Below are positions 23,741 to 30,639 of a stretch of 30,639 nucleotides of DNA, one piece after another (position 1 is the first letter of the stretch; every line of letters starts with the position of its first letter). Origin of the DNA: JAHHLP01 sp041609895 (lineage in GTDB: Bacteria; Bacteroidota; Rhodothermia; Rhodothermales; JABDKH01); the NCBI GenBank assembly GCA_041609895.1, contig JBFIPX010000021.1, forward strand, positions 1 through 30,639. The letters are read 5' to 3'. The position numbers and the translations under genes were made by a program. The notes under the pieces were generated by a model. It ran no database searches, was not told where the DNA came from, and saw only the letters and a list, made by a program, of their open reading frames with translations.

Positions 23741-25475
23741 GGGATAGAGCGTCGTCGGAAGAATTCGGGACGGATGCCGGCTCGGCTCGGCTAATGTCTT
23801 GTACGTCAACCACGGATTTGGCTATCCGTTTCGCAAAGTAATAGACGCGCTTGAGATATTCGATCATTTCAGACTCAATTCTGAAGAGCGCGACGCGGTC
23901 AGCTTCTTCGGCTGCCAGACGGGTCGCCAGATGTCTCTCGGCTTGTTCAGCGGAGGCACTAATCTCCCGCTTGCTGTCGATCACGCTTTGTGCAAGGGAG
24001 ACGTCGTTCGTGTCGAGGGCATGAAGAGCCGTGTCGACCATCTCATTGACCTTTCGATGGAGGCCGCGCAGTACGGCGCGTGTGCTTTCACTGACCGCAA
24101 CGTGCTTTTCCAAGCGCTCCCGCCCGGCGGAGACGATATTTGTTTCGATCATGTCGCCAATGTTTTCGATGTCGTTCGCCGCGCTGATGTACTCCTGAAC
24201 GACCGCGACATCCCGCGACCCGAGGTCCTGCTTCGACAACCTGCCCAGGTAGGATATGATAGCCCCGTGCAGCTCGTCTATCTCGTCGTCCAGCCGCTCC
24301 AGAACCTCCAATTCGGACCACGACCCGGTCAATGCAACCGGAAGGGCACACTCTACCATGGATTTAGAGCGGCCTCCCAGTCTCCGTAACTCGAGACGGA
24401 CCCTGTCGAGTGCAAGAGCCGGCGTCTCCAAAAGGATGTCATCCAGATACTTGGGCCTGATCCGGGTGTCAGGCCGGGCCCGCTCTGGCACAGCCCTACG
24501 GACCAGCCACGCGATCGGCGTCACCAGCCAGATGAAGATGAGCGTGTTGGCGACGTTGAAGACCGTGTGGGCGTTCGCGATTTGCCGTGGCGTCTCCGCG
24601 GCGAGTCGCTCGGTTCCGGAGAGATGAGGCGCCGTGGGTGACATCCACGTCACGATGTCCGCAAGTTCATCGATCAGCCACAACCAGATCAGAACGCCGG
24701 CAACGTTGTAAATGACATGAACCAGCGCGGACCGCACCGCTTCGACCGGTTTCCCGATTGCCGCAAGGAGCGCTGTGACGCAGGTGCCGATATTAGCGCC
24801 AAAGGCCAGCGCGATGCCTGCCTCCAACGTGACGAATCCCTGCGTGGCAAGCACGATAATTACGCCGGTAGCGGCTGATGAACTCTGGATCAGAGCCGTG
24901 AAACCGGCACCAATGAGTATGCCGATCCATCGGGAGTCCATCTGCCTCATGGCGGCGATGAATGGTTCGTAGGATCGCAGCGGCCGCGCTGCGTCGCCCA
25001 TGAGGTCCATACCAAAGAAGAGCAGCCCCAAACCCATCAGCATCGCGCCATATTGCACAAGGCGCTCCCGCTTCTTAAAGAACATCAGGGAGAAGCCGAT
25101 TGCGACCATCGCGAGCGCGTAGGCGGTCACCTTAAACGCAATGATTTGCGCCGTGATCGTGGTGCCAACGTTCGCACCCATGATCACGCCGATCGACTGA
25201 GGCAGCGACATCAGGCCGGCAGACACAAAGCCGACGACAAGAACCGTTGTGACCGATGACGACTGTATGATCGCCGTCGTCGCTGCGCCGGCAAACGCAG
25301 CCTTCACTCGATTCTTGGTTAGCCTCGCCAGAATTCGCTGGACGCCCGAGCCCGCGGCCGACTTCATCGCGCCGGTAAGCTTGTCCATCCCGTACAGGAA
25401 TAGCGCAAGGCCGCCGAACAGCCCCATCAGAAACGAGGATAGTTGGAGCACATCAGCGCTTCCGTCTGGGCTCAT
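23718..25475 (-). CDS. Na/Pi cotransporter family protein with PhoU-like domain
   Basis: This is an NptA/YjbB-type sodium-phosphate transporter of the inner membrane. The two inverted-repeat halves each carry the characteristic QSSS motif: AIIQSSSVTT (71-74) and ALIQSSSAAT (197-200), together with GANVGTTITA and GANIGTCVTA. About eight to ten hydrophobic segments cover residues 10-330. The C-terminal 230 residues are soluble and helical, with a PhoU-like character (AANDIENIGDMIETNI). In this family the transporter may import or export phosphate. The ATG at 25475 is preferred over a TTG two codons earlier. It starts 42 bases after the ppk1 stop and its end overlaps the next gene by 23 bases, so the three form an operon. 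Confidence 0.9.
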   Translation of the reverse strand: MSPDGSADVLQLSSFLMGLFGGLALFLYGMDKLTGAMKSAAGSGVQRILARLTKNRVKAAFAGAATTAIIQSSSVTTVLVVGFVSAGLMSLPQSIGVIMGANVGTTITAQIIAFKVTAYALAMVAIGFSLMFFKKRERLVQYGAMLMGLGLLFFGMDLMGDAARPLRSYEPFIAAMRQMDSRWIGILIGAGFTALIQSSSAATGVIIVLATQGFVTLEAGIALAFGANIGTCVTALLAAIGKPVEAVRSALVHVIYNVAGVLIWLWLIDELADIVTWMSPTAPHLSGTERLAAETPRQIANAHTVFNVANTLIFIWLVTPIAWLVRRAVPERARPDTRIRPKYLDDILLETPALALDRVRLELRRLGGRSKSMVECALPVALTGSWSELEVLERLDDEIDELHGAIISYLGRLSKQDLGSRDVAVVQEYISAANDIENIGDMIETNIVSAGRERLEKHVAVSESTRAVLRGLHRKVNEMVDTALHALDTNDVSLAQSVIDSKREISASAEQAERHLATRLAAEEADRVALFRIESEMIEYLKRVYYFAKRIAKSVVDVQDISRAEPASVPNSSDDALSHERTLSQ

Positions 25476-25517
25476 CGGCAAAGTGTTGGTCGAATGGTGC
25501 GCAACACGAATGGATGC

Positions 25518-27788
25518 TTAACTCGGTCCTGGAACGAGTGTATCATCATTTTGCCACGCGATTCGCTGCTTCAGGAAGTGGTCCTGGACGGAAACGAGTT
25601 CGTCTTCATCGCCGGCTGAAGCCCGAACGTACGAGCCGTCGGATTGCAGCAGCCTCGCTTTGGCGGTATCAGCGAAATACACGTCCAGGATCTCGTTTCG
25701 AATTCGCTGAATGTGATCGGCCTCCTCGATGGGGAACAGCACCTCTACACGGCGATCGATGTTGCGCGGCATCATGTCCGCACTTCCCAGATACACCTCC
25801 GGGTTGCCTCCGTTGGCAAAGTAGTAGATGCGGCTGTGCTCGAGGAAACGCCCGACGATACTTCGGACGGTGATGTTCTCGCTGATTCCCTCGACGCCAG
25901 GCCGGAGGCAACAGATACCGCGGATGATCAGCTCGATCTTCACGCCCGCCATGGACGCCCGATAGAAGAGCTTGATTATTGACTTGTCAACCAGCGCATT
26001 TGCCTTAACAATGATGTGTCCGCCGCGCCCGGCGCGAGCGTGCTCAATCTCTCGTTCAATGCGGCTTTCCAGGTTGGCCCTGAGCTTGATGGGGGCCACT
26101 ATCAGCTTGCGATAGTCCTTCTTTGCCGAGTAACCGGTCAGATAGTTGAAGATGTCAGTGACATCTGCACCTATGTCTTCGTCGCACGTAAAGAATCCAA
26201 GGTCCTCATAGATATGCGAAGTGACTACGTTGTAGTTGCCGGTGGACAGATGAACGTACCTCCGCATCTTGTCGTCCTCTTTCCGCACGACCATCGCGAG
26301 CTTGGAGTGCGTCTTGAGGCCGAGCAGTCCATAGACGACGTGGACTCCCTCGCGCTCGAGCGTCTTTGCCCACTCGATGTTGCTCTCTTCGTCAAATCGC
26401 GCCTTGAGTTCAACCAAAGCAGTAACCTGCTTTCCATTTTCGCGCGCCTTCAACAGGGCACGTACGACAGGAGCATTCTTACCTACCCGGTAGAGTGTTT
26501 GCTTGATGGCAAGCACGTTCGGGTCGTTCGCCGCCGCGAACAGAAAGTCGACTACCGGCGCGAAGGAGTCATACGGGTGATGAATCAGCGTGCTCTTTCG
26601 GGCGATCCGGTCAAAAATTGACGACTTGGAGTCCTCGAGACGCAGGTGGGGCAGTGTGAACGGGATGAATGGATGCTCTTTCAGATCCGGCCGATCGACA
26701 CTATCGTACAGGGACATCAAGCCGCTCGTGCCGAGAGGGCCGTCGAGCTCATAGACGTCCTTGTTGTCTACGCGCAGGTTCTTGACGAGTATTTGGCGGA
26801 TGTGTTCGGGCATTCCAGGATTAAAGGTGACGCGGTCGACGGACCCAAATCGCCGTTGTCGAACACTTTGCTCCATGGTCTCGAGGAGATCGTCTGCCTC
26901 GAGCTCCTGTATGATCATGTCGGCGTTACGCGTAACTCGAAACGGATAGGATGCGACGATTTCCATGCCCGGAAACAGTCGCTGCAGGTTGGAAGCCACT
27001 ACTTGCTCCAACCAGACGAAGTAGTGTTTACGCGGCGCCGTACCATCTTTTCGTACGCCGCCCGATGACCGCTTCAGCGGGACGAAACGCGGGATAGAGG
27101 CCGGCATCTTTACCCGTGCAAACCGCTCTTCACCGGCCTGATCCCGTATGACGACGGCAAGGTTGAGGCTGAGGTTTGAGATATGTGGAAAGGGGTGGCC
27201 TGGGTCGAAGGCCATAGGGGTCAATACGGGAAAGATGACCTCATCGAAGTAGTCCCTCACTTGCGCGCGCTGCTTCTCGGTCAACTCTTCGTAATCGAGC
27301 AGGTGAATGCCTTCGTCAGCAAGGAGGGGTATCAGGTCCTCGAGGAGGCACCGTTTGGAGGCCTTCATGATCTCGTGCGAAAACTGCCGGATCTCTGCCA
27401 GCTGCTCGGCGGGCGTGCGCCCGTCCGGAGAACGCTCAACGACGCCCTCTGCGAGTTGGAGCTTCAGGCCCCCGACGCGCACCATAAAGAACTCATCCAG
27501 ATTCGATCCAACGATCGACACGAACTTGAGGCGATCTAGAAGCGGTAGATCGGGATTGAAAGCCTCTTCGAGTACCCGCTCCTGAAAGCGTAGAAGACTG
27601 ATCTCGCGGTTCAGATAGAACGCAGGATCGTCGAGATCCCGTGGCGAAATGTCCGGGGCGTCGCCCGATGAAGGCTGATCCACTAACTGCCGCCACGATG
27701 GACCGCCACCATCCCCTGCATACGCCTCCGAAGGACCCGCTGCTGCCTGCCCGTTTCCGCTTGTAACATCGTTCTCGTCGGGGCTCAT
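25518..27788 (-). CDS. ppk1: Polyphosphate kinase
   Basis: The enzyme reversibly polymerises the terminal phosphate of ATP into polyphosphate. PPK1 features appear in order: an N-terminal helical domain with FYLNREISLLRFQERVLEEA and SNLDEFFMVRVG, a head domain with FARVKMP, and two phospholipase-D-like catalytic domains. The catalytic histidine expected to be phosphorylated is His494 in LKTHSKLAM, and the second essential His is His651 in FLEHSRIYYFANGG. IKQTLYRVG, STGNYN and SADMMPRN also match. The first 50 residues are a Gly/Asp/Ser-rich, probably disordered extension. The ATG at 27788 has AAGGTG four bases upstream. It is the first gene of the (-) arm of the phosphate region. Confidence 0.95.
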   Translation of the reverse strand: MSPDENDVTSGNGQAAAGPSEAYAGDGGGPSWRQLVDQPSSGDAPDISPRDLDDPAFYLNREISLLRFQERVLEEAFNPDLPLLDRLKFVSIVGSNLDEFFMVRVGGLKLQLAEGVVERSPDGRTPAEQLAEIRQFSHEIMKASKRCLLEDLIPLLADEGIHLLDYEELTEKQRAQVRDYFDEVIFPVLTPMAFDPGHPFPHISNLSLNLAVVIRDQAGEERFARVKMPASIPRFVPLKRSSGGVRKDGTAPRKHYFVWLEQVVASNLQRLFPGMEIVASYPFRVTRNADMIIQELEADDLLETMEQSVRQRRFGSVDRVTFNPGMPEHIRQILVKNLRVDNKDVYELDGPLGTSGLMSLYDSVDRPDLKEHPFIPFTLPHLRLEDSKSSIFDRIARKSTLIHHPYDSFAPVVDFLFAAANDPNVLAIKQTLYRVGKNAPVVRALLKARENGKQVTALVELKARFDEESNIEWAKTLEREGVHVVYGLLGLKTHSKLAMVVRKEDDKMRRYVHLSTGNYNVVTSHIYEDLGFFTCDEDIGADVTDIFNYLTGYSAKKDYRKLIVAPIKLRANLESRIEREIEHARAGRGGHIIVKANALVDKSIIKLFYRASMAGVKIELIIRGICCLRPGVEGISENITVRSIVGRFLEHSRIYYFANGGNPEVYLGSADMMPRNIDRRVEVLFPIEEADHIQRIRNEILDVYFADTAKARLLQSDGSYVRASAGDEDELVSVQDHFLKQRIAWQNDDTLVPGPS

Positions 27789-28008
27789 CTACACCTTCTC
27801 GTCAGTTAGGAATTGCCTGCCGTCTCCAAATCCTAGTGTCGGCTCTTGCCAAACGGATGTAAGGGCTCTCAGGCCCAGATTTCGACTATGGAGCACGCTG
27901 GCGCGTCGTTCCGTTGGAAATGGACCCGAAGTGCGACGCCAACTAGCAGGGAGCCATCGAATGGCAAATTTTTTCGAAGCGCCCCACACACCGGTAACTA
28001 CGGCCCTA

Positions 28009-28026
28009 TTAACAATTTGATAACAA
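28009..28026 (+). promoter_or_regulatory. Pho-box-like direct repeat
   Basis: TTAACAA (28009-28015), a 4-base spacer TTTG, and ATAACAA (28020-28026) make two 7-base direct repeats 11 bases apart, six of seven positions identical. This 7+4+7 spacing is the known architecture of PhoB and PhoP boxes, and TTAACAA is the form seen in Bacillus PhoP boxes. It lies between divergent phosphate genes, 107 bases before the porin start. Function is inferred from form and place. Confidence 0.5.
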
Positions 28027-28100
28027 AAATACGAAACGCGCGGGCACTAGTTTTCTTCCAGTAAACCGCGCCATTTAAGTTTTTGCTTGCGCATCTTCGA

Positions 28101-28128
28101 CAGGAGACGCGTGGGCAGCAAAGCCCAC
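28101..28128 (+). promoter_or_regulatory. Shine-Dalgarno sequence separated from the porin ATG by a hairpin
   Basis: A clear CAGGAG (28101-28106) is 26 bases from the ATG at 28133, too far for direct use. The intervening GTGGGC (28111-28116) and GCCCAC (28123-28128) form a perfect hairpin with a 6-base loop. If folded, it removes 18 bases and leaves an effective spacing of 8 bases, close to ideal. Confidence 0.5.
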
Positions 28129-28132
28129 CCGC

Positions 28133-29122
28133 ATGAATCGACTACTGCACCTTCTCAGCGTCCTCATCCTCTTCGGATTGGCCCGACCATCATCTGCCCA
28201 GACCACAGTGAAGATATCAGGACTTGCCTATATCGATTACGAGTATCGCATAGCCTCGCCGATCGAAGACCAGGAAGGCGAGAACGGTTTCGGTTACCGG
28301 CGCCTCTATCTCACCTCTGATTTCGGCATCTCTGAAGACTTCTCCGCGAGAGCCCGGCTGGAAGCCAACGACGGATCTACTACCGCGCAAGGAAAGCCGT
28401 CGCCGTTTGTCAAGGACCTCTACCTGAGATGGAGCGACAGCTTTGCGGAGGGTCACGATCTTTGGATCGGCATCAGCTCCCCCCCATCCTTCACGGTCGC
28501 CGAAAAGGCTTGGGGGTTCCGAAGTCTTGAGAAGACCATTCAGGACCGAGCGGGTGTCGTGCGGTCTAGAGACTTCGGAGTTGCGGTTCGCGGGCCCGTG
28601 ACGGTCGAAGGCAAGGTCCGGTACGGGTTTATGATCGCAAATAACAACGGCGAACGAGCCGAATCGAATAAGAATAAACGCATATACGGGCAGCTTGAGT
28701 TCTATCCATCCGAATCGCTGATTGTAACGGTTGGCGGCGATTATGCCACGTTCAGCGATGCTCGGGAGAGTACTGTAAACGGCAATGCCTTGATAGCCTA
28801 CTCCGCGGATCGATTCACGGCCGGGATAGAGGGGTTTTATACGCAGACCAACCTCTCGGATACGGACGAATCCGCAGATCTCTACGGTCTGAGCGTCTTT
28901 GCCCGGACAAATCTTAACGATAACGTAACGTTAATCGCTCGTTTTGACCGGGTCGAAATGACTTCCCCCGGCGTAGAAGAATATGAAAACTACTTCCTGG
29001 GTGGCATCGCATTGCGGCCGCATCAGAACGTGGAATTCATTCCCAACATGGTCATCAACAAGTTTGAAGAGGATGACAGCTCAGTCGTAACGGGACGGGT
29101 CACTCTTCACTTCAAGTTTTGA
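28133..29122 (+). CDS. Outer-membrane porin, probably for phosphate
   Basis: This is a beta-barrel outer-membrane channel. A Sec signal peptide of about 22 residues ends SSAQ. The mature protein consists of alternating amphipathic strands separated by charged loops (KISGLAYIDYEYR, RRLYLTSDFGISEDFSARARLEAN, LYLRWSD, DLWIGISSPPSFTVAEKAWGF), and the last strand ends in Phe (TLHFKF), the signal for barrel assembly. The alternation and the aromatic belts are typical of OprO/OprP-like or short-chain porins, but at 329 residues it is shorter than classical phosphate porins. The pstS gene starts 26 bases after its stop, and a Pho-box-like repeat lies upstream, so phosphate uptake is a reasonable role. 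Substrate selectivity is not shown by sequence. Confidence 0.78.
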   Translation: MNRLLHLLSVLILFGLARPSSAQTTVKISGLAYIDYEYRIASPIEDQEGENGFGYRRLYLTSDFGISEDFSARARLEANDGSTTAQGKPSPFVKDLYLRWSDSFAEGHDLWIGISSPPSFTVAEKAWGFRSLEKTIQDRAGVVRSRDFGVAVRGPVTVEGKVRYGFMIANNNGERAESNKNKRIYGQLEFYPSESLIVTVGGDYATFSDARESTVNGNALIAYSADRFTAGIEGFYTQTNLSDTDESADLYGLSVFARTNLNDNVTLIARFDRVEMTSPGVEEYENYFLGGIALRPHQNVEFIPNMVINKFEEDDSSVVTGRVTLHFKF

Positions 29123-29148
29123 ACCTCCGCAACACACAACCCTTTACC

Positions 29149-30054
29149 ATGAACAACAACTGGATACCATTGATGCTCGTATCTGTACTCGTCGTCGGCT
29201 GTGGCGGCGGGTCACAGGGTTCCGGAAGGACCGTACTGCAAAACAAGGGATCTGACACTCTGGTGAACGTCGCGCAGGCATGGGCTGAAGCGTATCAGTC
29301 TGTCAATCCGAATGTAGCGATAGCCGTGACGGGCGGCGGTTCCGGTACCGGTATCGCGGCGCTCATCAACGGAACGGTCGACATTGCCAGTTCGAGTCGG
29401 GAAATGAAGGAGAGCGAAGTAGAGCTCGCTCGGGCCAATGGAAACGAGCCGGTCGAGCATATCGTTGGCTACGATGCTCTCGCAGTCTTCGTCCACCCGG
29501 ATAATCCGATGGATGGAATAACAACCGAACAGCTGGCCAAGATCTACGGAGAAGGCGGTACCACTGAGAAATGGACTGACATCGGTGTTACGGTGCCCGG
29601 GTGCAAGAATCAGGAGATTATCCGCGTCAGCCGGCAGAATAACTCGGGCACCTACGCCTACTTTCGCGAGGCTATCCTCGGAAAAGGTGACTTCAAGCTC
29701 GGCTCGAGGGACATGCACGGTTCCAAAGACGTCGTAGACCTGGTACACAATACAGTTTGCGCTATCGGGTATAGCGGACTCGCATACTCTACGGAAACGG
29801 TCAAGATGCCGTGCGTCAGCATGAGTGAGGAAGCCGCCTGCGTCTTTCCCTCAAGCCAGACAGCAATCGACGGCACCTATCCGATCGCGCGGCCCCTCTT
29901 TATGTACACGCTGGGGGAGCCGGCCGGAGAGGTCAAGGCCTACCTCGACTGGATCTTGAGCGACGAGGGACAGTGCATCATTGCGAATAAGGGATATGCG
30001 CCGCGGCAACCGGTCGATTGTGGAGACGAGGCTGTCGCAGCCGTCGAACAATAG
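29149..30054 (+). CDS. pstS: PstS-type phosphate-binding lipoprotein
   Basis: This is the substrate-binding component of high-affinity phosphate uptake. The ATG at 29149 starts a lipoprotein signal with lipobox VLVVGC (Cys18). The mature domain shows NKGSDTLVNVAQAWAEAY, TGGGSGTGIAALINGTVDIASSSREM and SRQNNSGTYAYFREAIL, the phosphate-contacting loops of the PstS family (Ser/Thr/Gly residues plus the Arg of SRQNNSGT). IGYSGLAY and LDWILSDEGQ follow at the C-terminus. At 301 residues the length is normal. A TTG start at 29119 would overlap the porin stop but adds residues before the signal peptide. No Shine-Dalgarno sequence is visible. No pstCAB genes lie between it and the following phoU. Confidence 0.92.
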   Translation: MNNNWIPLMLVSVLVVGCGGGSQGSGRTVLQNKGSDTLVNVAQAWAEAYQSVNPNVAIAVTGGGSGTGIAALINGTVDIASSSREMKESEVELARANGNEPVEHIVGYDALAVFVHPDNPMDGITTEQLAKIYGEGGTTEKWTDIGVTVPGCKNQEIIRVSRQNNSGTYAYFREAILGKGDFKLGSRDMHGSKDVVDLVHNTVCAIGYSGLAYSTETVKMPCVSMSEEAACVFPSSQTAIDGTYPIARPLFMYTLGEPAGEVKAYLDWILSDEGQCIIANKGYAPRQPVDCGDEAVAAVEQ

Positions 30055-30071
30055 CGCGACGCGATACACCT

Positions 30072-30121
30072 GTGGACAGCGGTTTTGAGTCCACGCTTGT
30101 ACCTTCAAGCAGGAAATCCTG
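30072..30121 (+). other. Hairpins between pstS and phoU
   Basis: GTGGAC (30072-30077) pairs with GTCCAC (30089-30094) across 11 bases, and CAGG/CCTG around AAAT (30110-30121) forms a second small hairpin. They lie in the 88-base gap before phoU. They could process or partly terminate the transcript and so adjust the ratio of PstS to PhoU. Confidence 0.3.
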
Positions 30122-30142
30122 TACCCAAGTGAGGTGGGGCGA

Positions 30143-30639
30143 ATGACGCATTTCGAAGAGCGGCTTGAAAAGGACATCACCCGCATTCGGCACGGTATCA
30201 TCGGAATCGCAAAGGCGGTAGAGCGTGGGCTCGAGAACGCACTGACGTCGCTTCTGACGCTGGATGACGACCTCGCGTACCATACGGTGATCGAAGACCA
30301 CCCGATCAACCGGAAGGTTGAGGAAGTGGACCGTCTATGCCACAATTTCGTCGCACGATTCTTGCCGAGTGCTGGCCATCTGCGGTTCGTGTCGTCGGTG
30401 CTCAGAATGAATGTAGAGCTGGAGCGAATCGGCGACTACGCCGTCAATATTGCTCGGGAGGCGGCTACGATTCGCCAGCCAATCGAGGACCCGGTGCGCG
30501 GCGAGATCGAACGGATGGGTCGAGATTCGCTCCACATGTTTCGCAACGCGATCGCGGCATTCGCCGAGAATAATGCCGAGTCCGCGCGAGCTACCATGCG
30601 GGCAGCACGTCGCGTCGACGTTGAGTTTGAATCGATTTA
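30143..30639 (+). CDS. phoU: PhoU phosphate-signalling regulator, partial (cut by window end)
   Basis: The gene runs off the window without a stop; 165 complete codons are visible. PhoU is a cytoplasmic three-helix-bundle repeat protein that links the phosphate transporter to the PhoR/PhoB two-component system. Family motifs are present in the first repeat: an acidic metal-binding patch in IEDHPINRKVEEVDRLC, then LRFVSSVLRMNVELERIGDYAVNIAREA, which matches the PhoU signature ..LERIGD.A.NIA. The second repeat begins near residue 115 (IERMGRDSLHMFRNAIAAF). The ATG at 30143 is preceded by GAGGTG with six bases of spacing, one of the best Shine-Dalgarno sequences in the window. It follows pstS by 88 bases. 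Confidence 0.9.
   Translation, partial: MTHFEERLEKDITRIRHGIIGIAKAVERGLENALTSLLTLDDDLAYHTVIEDHPINRKVEEVDRLCHNFVARFLPSAGHLRFVSSVLRMNVELERIGDYAVNIAREAATIRQPIEDPVRGEIERMGRDSLHMFRNAIAAFAENNAESARATMRAARRVDVEFESI

Larger units (their letters stand above)
27789..28132. other. Divergent promoter region of the phosphate cluster
   Basis: No gene. This 344-base gap controls ppk1 to the left and the porin to the right. It holds a Pho-box-like direct repeat (28009-28026), an inverted repeat GCGCGG (28038-28043)/CCGCGC (28066-28071), and the Shine-Dalgarno/hairpin arrangement of the porin gene (28101-28128). I could not place -35/-10 elements with certainty for either direction. Confidence 0.5.

Noticed and set aside
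28111..28320. GTG-initiated frame just after CAGGAG, ahead of and overlapping the porin
   Set aside because: The product has no protein-like features and overlaps the porin in another frame; the porin ATG gives a perfect signal peptide.

Overview
The window is chromosomal DNA of a Gram-negative, free-living bacterium. Two OmpA-type lipoproteins, two substrate-binding lipoproteins with clear lipoboxes and an outer-membrane porin that ends in phenylalanine indicate an outer membrane. The GC-rich sequence (judged by eye, not counted), the large adenosylcobalamin-dependent ribonucleotide reductase, the frequent lack of Shine-Dalgarno sequences and one TAnnTTTG promoter-like box suggest the Bacteroidota/Rhodothermota side of the tree, possibly a marine Rhodothermales-like organism. 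That placement is an inference from style and not a sequence match. I see no rRNA, tRNA, CRISPR array, phage or insertion sequence.

Layout. Positions 1-454 hold no convincing gene. 455-1731: tandem MotB/OmpA-like lipoproteins. 1966-4809 (+): a tight cluster of flavin-reductase-like protein, M20 metallopeptidase and a P-loop NTPase resembling the DUF1611/MobB group. 4804-7080 (-): PgeF/YfiH laccase-domain protein, an AAC(6')-like GNAT acetyltransferase and AroE. 7252-8115 (-): a lipoprotein of unknown function. 8355-9758 (+): glutamate dehydrogenase family enzyme. 9931-12945 (-): B12-dependent ribonucleotide reductase with a long structured leader. 13500-13736 (-): a very acidic Asp/Phe-repeat protein. 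14102-15764 (+): a small unknown protein and a GatZ/KbaZ-family protein. 15791-18833 (-): a degenerate Gfo/Idh/MocA-like protein, a CCA-adding/poly(A) polymerase family enzyme and a membrane protein, close together. 19154-22838 (+): a complete Fe(III)-type ABC importer (binding lipoprotein, fused two-domain permease, ATPase) behind a palindromic, metal-regulator-like site.

The last third, 22961-30639, is a phosphate region. To the left (-) run polyphosphate kinase, a Na/Pi cotransporter-family protein with a PhoU-like tail and an uncharacterised protein whose gene overlaps it. To the right (+) run an outer-membrane porin, a PstS phosphate-binding lipoprotein and a PhoU gene cut by the window end. 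The intergenic region between the two arms contains a 7+4+7 direct repeat with the architecture of a PhoB/PhoP box. Together these could import phosphate across both membranes, sense it and store it as polyphosphate. No pstC, pstA or pstB is visible between pstS and phoU.

The observations I consider most worth following are the Pho-box-like repeat at 28009-28026, a hairpin placed exactly between a Shine-Dalgarno sequence and the porin start codon, the acidic Asp/Phe protein, the 12-bp inverted repeat that covers the ribosome-binding site of the lipoprotein gene at 8115, the operator-like palindrome ahead of the iron importer, and the M20/P-loop gene pair. I did not find an unmistakable new multi-gene system.
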